A DNA stretch of 64,000 nucleotides from the NCBI RefSeq assembly GCF_017894385.1, contig NZ_CP059560.1:1426001-1490000 (forward strand). The letters are read 5' to 3'. Each line of letters begins with the position of its first letter. The stretch's first letter is position 1. The notes beneath the pieces are model-generated. The model did no database searches, was not told the DNA's origin, and saw nothing but the letters and a program-made list of their open reading frames with translations. The DNA comes from Aromatoleum petrolei (lineage in GTDB: Bacteria > Pseudomonadota > Gammaproteobacteria > Burkholderiales > Rhodocyclaceae). The position numbers were made by a program, and so were the translations under genes. Shown here in pieces: positions 35,159-43,334 of this stretch.

Positions 35159-37618
35159 CTATAAAACAATCTCAGGACGAGACCACGCCCGAGCCGGCGG
35201 GATCAGCTTCTCGAATTCCTCGACCACCAGCGGGCGATGGAACAGGTAGCCCTGACCCATCTCGCAGTGCCGCTCCTTCAGGAAGGCGAGCTGCGACTCG
35301 GTCTCGATGCCTTCGGCGAGCACTTCGATCCCGAGCGCGTGGGCCATCTCGACAATCGCCACGATGATCGAGCGCTTGCCCGCCTCACCCGCGATGCCCT
35401 GCACGAAGCTCTGGTCGACCTTGAGTTCATGCACCGGCAGGCGGCTGAGGTAGGACAAGGACGAGTAGCCGGTCCCGAAATCGTCGATGCTCACCGCAAT
35501 GCCCTGCCGGGCGAGCCGCTCGAACATCCGCGCCGTGCCGTCGATATCCTCGAGCAGCGTTCCTTCCGTCAGCTCGAGGCAGATCGCACCGGCCGGCACG
35601 CCCTGCTGTTCGAGCCGGCGGCACAGCTGGTCGACGAAACCCGGCTCGCGCAACTGCTGCGCGGCGACGTTGATCGAAATGCGCGGCGGCTCCAGCCCGC
35701 GCATCCGCCACAGCGCGATCTGCGCCAGCACCTTGGCCATCACGATGTCGTTGATCGACACGATCAGGCCGGCCTCCTCCGCCGCCGGAATGAAACGCGA
35801 CGGCGACACGTCCCCCAGTTCGGGATCGTGCCAGCGCACCAGCGCCTCGGCGCCGACGAGACGACCGGCCTCGAGGCGGTATTGCGGCTGAAAGACGACG
35901 CGGAAGCGGTCACCTTCGATCGCGGCCCGCAATCCGGCGCCAAGGCTCATGCGGGCGCGCGCCTGCTCCTGCATGCCGGCGGCGAAGAAGCGGCAACGAT
36001 TGCGACCGAGCGCCTTCGCCTCGTGCAGGGCGGCGTCTGCATTCTTCATCAGCACCGACGCGGTATCGCCGTCGGCCGGGAACACGGCGATGCCGATCGA
36101 GGCCGCCGCGAACACGTCCTGCCCCTCGATGCAGAACGACGCGCCCAGATAGTCCAGCGTGCGCGCGACCAGTCCGCCCAAGGCCTCCCCGCCCTGCCCT
36201 TTCACGACCGCAGCAAACTCGTCGCCGCCGAGCCGGGCAAGCGTGTGCGCATCGGCCAGGCAGCGTCGCAGGCGGTCGGCCACCTGCTCGAGCAGCAAGT
36301 CGCCGAAGTCGTGGCCGAGGGTGTCGTTGATGTCCTTGAAGTTGTCGAGGTCGATCAGCAGCACCGCCACGCCCTCCTCCGAATCGAGGTCCTGCGCGAG
36401 CGCGTCGGCGAGCCGCTGCGCGAGCAGCCTGCGGTTCGCCAGGCCCGTGAGGCCGTCGTGCGTCGCCAGGAAGGCGAGCCGGCGCTGCAGGTCCTCGACG
36501 GCGTCGCCCATCCGTCCGCTGCTCCCGGACTCCGGACGGATTGCCGGAGCTCCTCGCGCGACTGTCCTTGCCGACGGCGAGGACGCCCGGACGGCGGCAT
36601 CGACTTCACCGCCGACCGGCGCACGCATCGCCGGCTCGGGCAGGGAGACGACGTACCCCAGCAGGCGCCGCCCGCGGAACACCGGCTCGAGCCGCTCCGC
36701 GAGCAGCCGTGCCGGCAGGAAGCACTCGGCCTCGGGCTCCGGCACCGCACGCCCGGCGACGGGGATGCGGGTCTCGGCGCTCAACACGACGCCCTCCGCG
36801 GCGAGCACCGGCGCCGCGCGCGCATTGGCCTTCACGAGCCGGCCGCGCGCATCGAAGAGCACCACGCCGCTTGCCGCCCCGAGCGCCGCGACACTCGCCT
36901 CGAGCAGCTGGAAACGCTCCTCCAGCGCCATCTGCGCGAGCCGGTTCTCGATGCTGTTGGCCGTCGTGACGACGAGCGGCAGCGAGTGCGACGAATAGTC
37001 CCGACTCATCCCCGAGATGTCGAGCGCACCGACGACCGAGCCGTCGACCGGATCGCGGATCACGGACGCCGAACAGGTCCAGCGCTGGATCGGCTCGCAG
37101 AAGTGCTCGGCGCCATGAACCTGAATCGGTTGCGCAAGCGCGAGCGCCGTGCCGATCGCGTTCGTGCCGATGCCCGATTCGCTCCAGCTCTTCCCCGGCG
37201 TCATGCCGAATTCGCCGATCGCCGTGCGCAGGCGCGGGTCGCCCTCCACGTCGAGGACGACACCCATGGAGTCGGTGAGGACCATCACCGTGCCCGTCTG
37301 CGCGAGCTGATCGCGCGACTGCATCAGGAAGGGGGCGCTTGCCGCGATCAGCCGCTCGTTGGCGGAGCGCAGCGTGTCGAGATCATCGTGCTCGACGCGC
37401 GCCGGCGCCTCGCCGCACGCCGGATCGACCCGCCCCAGCAGGCAACGCCGCCACGACTCGCCGATGACGTCCCGCAGCACCCCGTTCGCGCCATGATGCG
37501 TTCCGACCAGCAAGTTGTGCCAGGCGGTCTTCACCTGCGGATTGTTCTCCGGCCGGGATAGTCCAGTCCCTCGCACGCACGTCTCCCAATGACTCGCGAG
37601 CTCCGCGGCCCGCTTCAC
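35159..37618 (-). CDS. GAF-PAS-GGDEF-EAL cyclic di-GMP protein
   Basis: The 819-residue protein begins with a sensory region like that of AcoR-type sigma-54 activators (VLTDSMGVVLDVEGDPRL, WSESGIGTNAIGTAL, HFCEPIQRWTCSASVIRDP; about residues 60-215), then a PAS-like linker, an intact GGDEF domain (RLGGDEFAAVVKG) and an intact EAL domain (VGAEALVRWHDPE; DDFGTGYSSLSYL). It may make or break c-di-GMP in response to a small molecule bound by GAF. The start is a GTG. It lies about 85 bp upstream of the tauE-like gene region on the opposite side from pta, co-directional with neither required; a metabolic cue linked to two-carbon acids is conceivable but unproven. Confidence 0.85.
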   Translation of the reverse strand: MKRAAELASHWETCVRGTGLSRPENNPQVKTAWHNLLVGTHHGANGVLRDVIGESWRRCLLGRVDPACGEAPARVEHDDLDTLRSANERLIAASAPFLMQSRDQLAQTGTVMVLTDSMGVVLDVEGDPRLRTAIGEFGMTPGKSWSESGIGTNAIGTALALAQPIQVHGAEHFCEPIQRWTCSASVIRDPVDGSVVGALDISGMSRDYSSHSLPLVVTTANSIENRLAQMALEERFQLLEASVAALGAASGVVLFDARGRLVKANARAAPVLAAEGVVLSAETRIPVAGRAVPEPEAECFLPARLLAERLEPVFRGRRLLGYVVSLPEPAMRAPVGGEVDAAVRASSPSARTVARGAPAIRPESGSSGRMGDAVEDLQRRLAFLATHDGLTGLANRRLLAQRLADALAQDLDSEEGVAVLLIDLDNFKDINDTLGHDFGDLLLEQVADRLRRCLADAHTLARLGGDEFAAVVKGQGGEALGGLVARTLDYLGASFCIEGQDVFAAASIGIAVFPADGDTASVLMKNADAALHEAKALGRNRCRFFAAGMQEQARARMSLGAGLRAAIEGDRFRVVFQPQYRLEAGRLVGAEALVRWHDPELGDVSPSRFIPAAEEAGLIVSINDIVMAKVLAQIALWRMRGLEPPRISINVAAQQLREPGFVDQLCRRLEQQGVPAGAICLELTEGTLLEDIDGTARMFERLARQGIAVSIDDFGTGYSSLSYLSRLPVHELKVDQSFVQGIAGEAGKRSIIVAIVEMAHALGIEVLAEGIETESQLAFLKERHCEMGQGYLFHRPLVVEEFEKLIPPARAWSRPEIVL

Positions 37619-37703
37619 ACCCTCGCTCTCGGTTTAGCACCGGCCATGCCGGCACGAAACCCTGTTGCAAGCCGGACGCAATTACGGAGCCGGGCGCGAT
37701 TCG

Positions 37704-38471
37704 CTAGGAGGCGGCCACGATCGCGGGCAGCGCCGACATCACCAGATAGGCACCGATCGCCATCAGCAGCATGAACACGAGGCGGCGCATCGTGCGCGCC
37801 GCGAGCGGCGGCGGGTATCGGCGCCCGACGATCGTCATGAGGGCCACCACCGGCAAGGCGAGCGCGAACACCACCCAGATCTCCGCATCGAGCCGGCCCT
37901 GCATACCGAGATAGACGGAGCGCGTCGCGGACGTGACCGAAAAGAGCAGCAGGAGAATGTTGCGCACCGCCACCGCATCCATCGGCTGGCGATAGAACTG
38001 GAAGATCAGCGGCGGCCCCGCGACGCCGAAGAGCCCGCCGCTCAGCCCCGAGAAGAAGCCGCTGGCGGCGAAGCTGAAATCCGACGAGCGCTCGTCGAGC
38101 TGCACCGGGCGCAAGGCGAAGCCGATGCTGCCCTGCACGATGACGATGCCGAGGAGAAGCTGCAGGATGCCGGCCGCCGTGGTGCTCAGGAAATCGAGCA
38201 ACACCACGCCGGCGACGATCGCGGGCAGGATGCCCAGGGTGGCCGCCCGTGCCGCGCGCCAGTCGATGCCGTGCATGCGCCCGGGCAGCGCGACGACGCT
38301 GTTCGCCAGCGACACCAGGCTCACGACCGCCGCGACCGTCGCGACCGAGGCGAGCTGCATGCCGCTGGTGGCCCCCATCACGATCATGCCGAGGCCGAAG
38401 CCCGTGATCGTCTGGAAATAGGTCGCCACCGCGACGATCAGCAGCAGCGCAAGCAGCGTCCCGCCGTCCAT
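37704..38471 (-). CDS. tauE: TauE/SafE-family sulfite/anion exporter
   Basis: The 255-residue membrane protein has the two-repeat TauE/SafE fold with eight helices: TITGFGLGMIVMGATSGMQL in the first repeat and FSGLSGGLFGVAGPPLIFQF in the second. TauE homologues export sulfite or sulfoacetate during sulfonate degradation. Its start is one base after the pta stop, so it is translated with pta. It gives the region a second candidate sulfite exporter besides tauZ. Confidence 0.85.
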   Translation of the reverse strand: MDGGTLLALLLIVAVATYFQTITGFGLGMIVMGATSGMQLASVATVAAVVSLVSLANSVVALPGRMHGIDWRAARAATLGILPAIVAGVVLLDFLSTTAAGILQLLLGIVIVQGSIGFALRPVQLDERSSDFSFAASGFFSGLSGGLFGVAGPPLIFQFYRQPMDAVAVRNILLLLFSVTSATRSVYLGMQGRLDAEIWVVFALALPVVALMTIVGRRYPPPLAARTMRRLVFMLLMAIGAYLVMSALPAIVAAS

Positions 38472-38472
38472 C

Positions 38473-39507
38473 TCACACCGCTGCCGCCGTCTCGCGCCGC
38501 CGCGCGGCTTCCGACGCCTGGGCCTGCACCACCGTCACGGCGATCACGTAGAACACGTCATCGGCACTGCAACCGCGCGACAGGTCGTTGGCCGGCTTGT
38601 CCAGCCCCTGCAGCAGCGGCCCGATCGCGACCGCGCCGCCGACCCGCTCGGCCAGCTTGTAGCCGATGTTGCCCGCCTCGAGGTTGGGGAACACCAGCAC
38701 GTTCGCCCGCCCCTTCACCTGCGAATCCGGCAGCTTGCGGTTGGCGATCTCGGCCACGATGGCCGCGTCGAGCTGCACGTCGCCGTCGATCGCGAGCCCC
38801 GGGCGCATCTCGCGCACGCGCTGCGCGGCCGCCACCACCTTGTCCACCGCCGCATGCTTCGCGCTGCCGCTGGTCGAGAAGGACAGCATCGCGACGCGCG
38901 GCTCTTCCATCAGCAGGCTGCGTGCGCTGTCGGCCGCCGCCAGCGCGATCTCCGACAGCTCTTCGGCATCCGGGTCGACGACGAGCCCGCAGTCCGAGAA
39001 GATCAGCCCGCCCTTCAGGCTGTGAAAGGGCTCGCACAGCATCATCAGGAAGAAGCTCGACACGAGCTTGAACGCCTTGTTCGGACCGATGATCTGGATC
39101 GCGGTGCGCACCACGTCGGCGGTCGTGCGCACCGCCCCCGACACCGAACCGTCCGCGTGGCCGAGGCGCACCATCAGGTTCGCGAAGCACAGCGGATCGA
39201 GCACGTCGCGTTGGGCCTGTTCCAGCGTCATGCCCTTGTGCGCGCGCAGGCGCAGCAGCACGCGCACGAAACCCTCGGTGAGATGCGAGCGCGCCGGGTC
39301 GACCAGCTCGATGCCCGCCAACTCCAGCCCTTCACGGTAGGCGCAGGCCTCGATCGCGGCGCAGCTGCCGACGAGGACGATCTTCGCCGTGCCTTCGCGC
39401 GCCGCGCGCACCGCGGCCTGCAGCACGCGCGGGTCGTCGCCCTCGCTGAGCACGATGCGTCGGGGCTCCGCGCGTGCGGTCTCGATGATGCGGTTGATCG
39501 CTTTCAT
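38473..39507 (-). CDS. pta: Phosphate acetyltransferase (short form)
   Basis: The 344-residue enzyme corresponds to the catalytic domain of Pta without the regulatory N-terminal half: [16 protein letters not shown] at the start, [16 protein letters not shown] in the active-site region, and [13 protein letters not shown]. It converts the acetyl phosphate made by Xsc to acetyl-CoA. There is no ackA beside it, which fits a role in assimilation rather than acetate excretion. The start ATG has GGTGA five bases upstream. A strong intrinsic terminator lies between the promoter region and this start (39518-39564). Confidence 0.93.
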   Translation of the reverse strand: MKAINRIIETARAEPRRIVLSEGDDPRVLQAAVRAAREGTAKIVLVGSCAAIEACAYREGLELAGIELVDPARSHLTEGFVRVLLRLRAHKGMTLEQAQRDVLDPLCFANLMVRLGHADGSVSGAVRTTADVVRTAIQIIGPNKAFKLVSSFFLMMLCEPFHSLKGGLIFSDCGLVVDPDAEELSEIALAAADSARSLLMEEPRVAMLSFSTSGSAKHAAVDKVVAAAQRVREMRPGLAIDGDVQLDAAIVAEIANRKLPDSQVKGRANVLVFPNLEAGNIGYKLAERVGGAVAIGPLLQGLDKPANDLSRGCSADDVFYVIAVTVVQAQASEAARRRETAAAV

Positions 39508-39517
39508 TCCATTCACC

Positions 39518-39564
39518 AAAAAAATGCCGGAACCGAAGGGGTTGGGAGACGACTCGGTTCCGGC
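39518..39564 (-). terminator. Intrinsic terminator (attenuator) in the pta leader
   Basis: On the minus strand GCCGGAACCGA pairs perfectly with TCGGTTCCGGC (11 bp, 17-base loop), followed by an A and eight bases that include seven consecutive T. It lies only 10 bp upstream of the pta start codon, with the ribosome-binding site just after the T run. No gene ends here, since iclR points away, so the terminator is within the 5' leader of pta. A second hairpin (GCCCCG/CGGGGC, 39574-39595) lies upstream. Confidence 0.8.
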
Positions 39565-39732
39565 CAGGTAACAGCCCCGTCCGGGGAAGCGGGGCCGTGG
39601 AGGGAAATACCGGGGATGGAGCACCGCCGGCGCAGCGACGCAGGTCACGCGCCCGCCGACCTCACCGCCCATGTGCCGGTCAGGCGCTGGGGGCGGCAAT
39701 ACGCTTCAGCAACGTTGTACATTCACAACTTT

Positions 39733-39764
39733 CGATACGTTTCGTTCCGTTATTCGAAACTTGA
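39733..39764. promoter_or_regulatory. Tripartite operator (pta side) in the pta-iclR intergenic region
   Basis: CGATAC-N5-GTTCCG-N5-CGAAAC then TTGA; the best copy of the motif. The region 39508-39861 (354 bp) contains the pta leader with its terminator, this site and a second site near iclR, and no gene. Confidence 0.75.
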
Positions 39765-39814
39765 TCGAACTCTAGATGCAAACTCAGGGATGGTCAACTA
39801 GTATTCTTATAAAC

Positions 39815-39846
39815 CGGTACGTGGTGTATTATTTATCGAAACTTAC
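39815..39846. promoter_or_regulatory. Tripartite operator (iclR side)
   Basis: CGGTAC-N5-GTATTA-N5-CGAAAC then TTAC, starting 82 bp from the pta-side site and ending 15 bp before the iclR start codon, where binding would repress iclR. Confidence 0.6.
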
Positions 39847-39861
39847 CTCAGCGAGATCGCC

Positions 39862-40680
39862 ATGAAGATCACCCGCGCCTCCGCCTCGGAACCCGCCCGC
39901 ATCGACGGCGACACCCCGACCATGCGGCTTTTCAGCCTGCTGGAAGTCATCGCGGCCAAGGACCAGACGGTCTCGCTGCAAGGCCTCGTCGAGGAAACGG
40001 GACTACCGAAACCCACCCTCCACCGCATGCTGCAGCAGCTCGAGTCCGAAGGTCTGCTGCATCGCGAAGGCGATGGCCGCCACTACAGCACCGGCGTGCG
40101 CCTGCGCCGTCTCGCGGAGAGTCTGCTGCTCAACAGCACCACCCACGGCGCGCGACATGTCGTGCTGCGCCAGCTGGTCGAGGAGGTCGGCGAAAGCTGC
40201 AACATCACGGCCTTCTCGGGCAGCGAGGTGATGTACCTCGACCGCCTCGAATCGACCGCACCGCTGCGCTTCTACCTCCATCCGGGTTCGCGCGTGCCGG
40301 CCCACTGCTCCGCCACCGGCAAGCTCTTCCTCGCGCAGATGACGCCGGCCCAGCGCCGGCGCCTGCTCGCCTACGCGCCGCTGGAAAAGTTCACGCCGAA
40401 CACGATTACCGATCTCGAGGCGCTCGAACGCGAGATCGAGGAGGTCAGGCGCAACGGTTACGCGCTCGACAACGAGGAATTCCTGCCCGGCCTGCTGTGC
40501 ATCGGCGTGCTCGTTCCGACCCAGCGCAAGCAGTCCAACATGGGCCTCGCGATCCAGGCGCCGATCATGCGGCTCACGCGCGAGAAGGCCTTGCAGTTCC
40601 TGCCCTCCCTGCAGCGCGCCGCGACGGCGCTCGCCAACATCGAAGGGAACGAACCGGACGCGGAGGAGGCCGAGGGGTGA
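39862..40680 (+). CDS. IclR-family regulator, candidate master regulator of the taurine genes
   Basis: The 272-residue protein has an N-terminal winged helix (VSLQGLVEETGLPKPTLHRM, about residues 20-85) and an IclR effector domain (about 95-255) with the SGSEVMYLDRLES and AHCSATGKLFLA motifs. It is divergent from pta-tauE across a region with two tripartite operators. The same operator precedes tauX, xsc and the cobS-like gene, so this protein probably controls all of them and itself. IclR members PobR and PcaU bind similar three-half-site operators. The effector may be sulfoacetaldehyde, acetyl phosphate or taurine; not shown. Confidence 0.85.
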   Translation: MKITRASASEPARIDGDTPTMRLFSLLEVIAAKDQTVSLQGLVEETGLPKPTLHRMLQQLESEGLLHREGDGRHYSTGVRLRRLAESLLLNSTTHGARHVVLRQLVEEVGESCNITAFSGSEVMYLDRLESTAPLRFYLHPGSRVPAHCSATGKLFLAQMTPAQRRRLLAYAPLEKFTPNTITDLEALEREIEEVRRNGYALDNEEFLPGLLCIGVLVPTQRKQSNMGLAIQAPIMRLTREKALQFLPSLQRAATALANIEGNEPDAEEAEG

Positions 40681-40701
40681 CGCCTACCGCGGGCCAGCTA
40701 G

Positions 40702-41262
40702 TCAGGATTGCGCAGTCCCACTGCGCCGTGCCCGCGATGCCCGTCGGCCCCACACGAGCACGTAGTGCGTGCCCGACCACAGGATGGTCACGAAGGTCGC
40801 GAGCGTCAGCGCAGTGAGCCACGCTCCGCGATCGACCAGGCCCGCGCCAAGTGCGAGGACGCTCGCGAGCAGCAGGAACTCGAGCGCCGTATTGAGCTTC
40901 GACATCGTGCTCGGGGCCATCTCCACCATCCCGATCAGGTAGTGATAGGCAAGCGCCCCGCTCACGATCACGACATCCCGCATCACGACCGCGGCCGCGA
41001 GCCACCACGGCAGCCGTCCGTCGAACGCGAGCAGCAGCGTCACTGTCAGCATGGTCAGCTTGTCGGCGACCGGATCGGCGATCGCGCCGAAACGCGTGCG
41101 CAGGTTCCAGTGGCGCGCGATCAGGCCGTCGGCAAGATCCGACAGCGCCGACACGACAAACAGCGCCAACGCGATGCCGAACTCGCCTTGCCGCAGCAGC
41201 ACGGCAAGCGGAAATATCAGCGCGACACGCAGCAGGGTGATGGTGTTGGGGATATTGAGCAT
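40702..41262 (-). CDS. CDP-alcohol phosphatidyltransferase (PgsA-like)
   Basis: The 186-residue membrane protein has the full family motif: SDLADGLIARHWNLRTRFGA followed by IADPVADK (D-x2-DG-x2-AR-x8-G-x3-D-x3-D). It transfers a phosphatidyl group from CDP-diacylglycerol to an alcohol such as glycerol 3-phosphate or a cardiolipin precursor. I start at MLNIPNTITLLRV, where the membrane domain begins. It is convergent with iclR. Which alcohol is used is not shown by sequence. Confidence 0.83.
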   Translation of the reverse strand: MLNIPNTITLLRVALIFPLAVLLRQGEFGIALALFVVSALSDLADGLIARHWNLRTRFGAIADPVADKLTMLTVTLLLAFDGRLPWWLAAAVVMRDVVIVSGALAYHYLIGMVEMAPSTMSKLNTALEFLLLASVLALGAGLVDRGAWLTALTLATFVTILWSGTHYVLVWGRRASRARRSGTAQS

Positions 41263-41347
41263 CTGGCCGGACCATCGTGAGCTCCACGCCCACATTATGC
41301 ATGGTCGGCCGACTCCCTCCGCCGATGTCGCTTCAGGCTGCCCGGTA

Positions 41348-43210
41348 CTAACGCACGAAGCGCCGGCTTTCGCGCACCACCGCGTCGAGCAGCGCCTGCT
41401 TCTCCGCCAGCACCTGCTTGCCCTCCTCGCGCGCGACGGGATGGTCCTGCGCGTCGAACACGCTGTAGCGGAAGAAGGAGCTGCGCGTGTAGGGGAAGGA
41501 GATCTTGTGCTCGCCGTCGAAGATCCCCATGTAGTCGTACTCGCCCAGCACGAGATTGTCCGCGGTGTGATCCAGCGTATCCGCGGAACTGTAGCTGCGC
41601 GACGGAGCGCTCACGCCGAGGTACTCCAGCAGCGTCGGCGAGATCTGCAGATGCGAGGTGCGGTGCGTTACGACCTGCGGCTGCTGGCCGGGCAGGCGGA
41701 TCACCAGCGGCACGCGGATCTGCTCCTCGGGGAAGGTGTTGCCGTGGCCGTGGCCCCAGTGCCCCTTCTCCATGAACTCCTCGCCGTGATCGCCGGAGAA
41801 CAGGATCACCGTATTGTCGAGTTCGCCCTGCGCCCGCAGGTGGTCCAGCAGGCGTCCGATCTGCGCGTCGACGTGATGCGCGGCGTTGATATAGCGCGCA
41901 TGGATCGCATCGATGTTGTCGCGCAGGTCGAGCTTCATGTAGTCGAGCTGACGCAGGTAGTCCGCGCGCAGGGCGGTTTCCTCGGGGAAGGTGTAGGGCG
42001 CATGGGTCGACTCGAAGAACATGAAGCCGTAGAAGGGCTTGTCCTGACTGCGGCGGTCGAACTTGCCGATCAGGTCGTCGATGTTCTGCGCGTCGCGTCG
42101 CCACGGTTCGCCCTTCTGCAACTCCTGCAGGTTGGCCTCCGGCACGCCTGAGAACACCGTGTGGCGCAGCTCGGGATAGTCGAAGCTCTGGCTGGTGTGG
42201 ATCGCGAGCTGGTAGTCGTGGTCGCGCAGGAAGTTCATCAGCGCCGGTGCGACGCGCTGCCGCTCGAAGCTGTACCAGTAAGGCGCATACAGCCCGTAGA
42301 ACATCGAAAACAGCCCCATGCGCGTGCGGTTGCCGCCGCTGTAATGCTGCTCGTAGCGCGTGCCCTCCTGCGACAGCTTCCACAGGTTGGGCGTGATCTC
42401 CGGGCTCAACAGGTCCCAGCGGAAGGATTCTCCGACCAGCATGATGAGATTGGGGCGCTTCGCGACCTCCTTCGCCGGAAGGTCATGACCGGGATATTCG
42501 ACGGTACCGCCCGCCAGGCGCAGCTCCTTCACGGCCGCCTGTTCGATACCCATGCGCTTGAACACCTTGCGCGCGCCGGTGTGCAGGTGGAAGGGTATCG
42601 CCTCGGCCGCCTGCAGGTAGTCCTCCTTCCCCACATGCTCGCTGTAGGCGTACACGACCTCCTCCACCGAGAGCACCGAGAACAGCACCACAACGGCCAT
42701 GACCAGCGTGCGCGGCGAAGGCGCCCAACCGTGCGTGACGTGGCGGTACAGCAGCACCAGCGCGGCGCCACACAGGATCGGGAAGACCGACACCTGCATC
42801 GCCAGCGAGCGTGTCGTCGCCTCCGTCGCACCCAGCGCCTCGATGCCCCCCGGTGTCGTGAGCAGGTTCCACACGAAGGCGTTGAAGTGGAACTGGTACA
42901 GTTCATACAGGCGGTAGTCGGCAAAGATCGCCAGCAGCACGGCGCTGCCGCCGACGAAGGCCACCGCGTAGGGCACCCGCACGCGCCATCCCGGAAAACT
43001 GCGCAGCAGCCGGCCCAGCGCCGAGCTCAGGATCCACAGCGGCGCGACGTACAAGCCTGCATAGCCCGCCGTTGCCGCAACGAGGAATACGCGCGCTCCG
43101 GCCGCCCCCACTTCGGCATGCGGCCAAAAGAGCGCGATCATCGCGAAAACGGCGACGTAGAGCAGCGCGTAGTAGCGCCTCAGCACGAGCTGGGTGAGGG
43201 GAAAGGGCAT
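41348..43210 (-). CDS. Inner-membrane sulfatase/phosphoethanolamine transferase-like protein (YejM/LtaS type)
   Basis: The 620-residue protein has five N-terminal transmembrane helices (about 1-185) and a periplasmic sulfatase-fold domain: metal-site start PNLIMLVGESFRWD, a candidate nucleophile Thr in SGGNRTRMGLF, STHAPYTFPEE, and the C-terminal FSGDHGEEFMEKGHWGHG metal motif. It resembles YejM/PbgA and LtaS enzymes that act on lipid or envelope substrates; this one keeps the metal ligands and so may be catalytic. It has no link to sulfonate metabolism despite the name sulfatase. Confidence 0.8.
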   Translation of the reverse strand: MPFPLTQLVLRRYYALLYVAVFAMIALFWPHAEVGAAGARVFLVAATAGYAGLYVAPLWILSSALGRLLRSFPGWRVRVPYAVAFVGGSAVLLAIFADYRLYELYQFHFNAFVWNLLTTPGGIEALGATEATTRSLAMQVSVFPILCGAALVLLYRHVTHGWAPSPRTLVMAVVVLFSVLSVEEVVYAYSEHVGKEDYLQAAEAIPFHLHTGARKVFKRMGIEQAAVKELRLAGGTVEYPGHDLPAKEVAKRPNLIMLVGESFRWDLLSPEITPNLWKLSQEGTRYEQHYSGGNRTRMGLFSMFYGLYAPYWYSFERQRVAPALMNFLRDHDYQLAIHTSQSFDYPELRHTVFSGVPEANLQELQKGEPWRRDAQNIDDLIGKFDRRSQDKPFYGFMFFESTHAPYTFPEETALRADYLRQLDYMKLDLRDNIDAIHARYINAAHHVDAQIGRLLDHLRAQGELDNTVILFSGDHGEEFMEKGHWGHGHGNTFPEEQIRVPLVIRLPGQQPQVVTHRTSHLQISPTLLEYLGVSAPSRSYSSADTLDHTADNLVLGEYDYMGIFDGEHKISFPYTRSSFFRYSVFDAQDHPVAREEGKQVLAEKQALLDAVVRESRRFVR

Positions 43211-43334
43211 GGGCGGTTCCCGTTGCGTCGATCGGACGGTTTTATCAGCGCGTCAGAATGACGACCGCGCCGTCAAACGCCCGTCGAACGCATGTCAAGA
43301 CATTGTGAAACCGGCGCGCCGCCCCGCTCGCCCC

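Noticed and set aside
39508..39732. TPP or fluoride riboswitch in the pta leader
   Set aside because: I looked for the conserved boxes of these classes and found none; only hairpins are visible.
41348..43210. Sulfatase as part of organosulfur metabolism
   Set aside because: The membrane helices and domain order match envelope-modifying YejM/LtaS proteins; no arylsulfatase Cys/Ser-x-Pro-x-Arg motif is seen.
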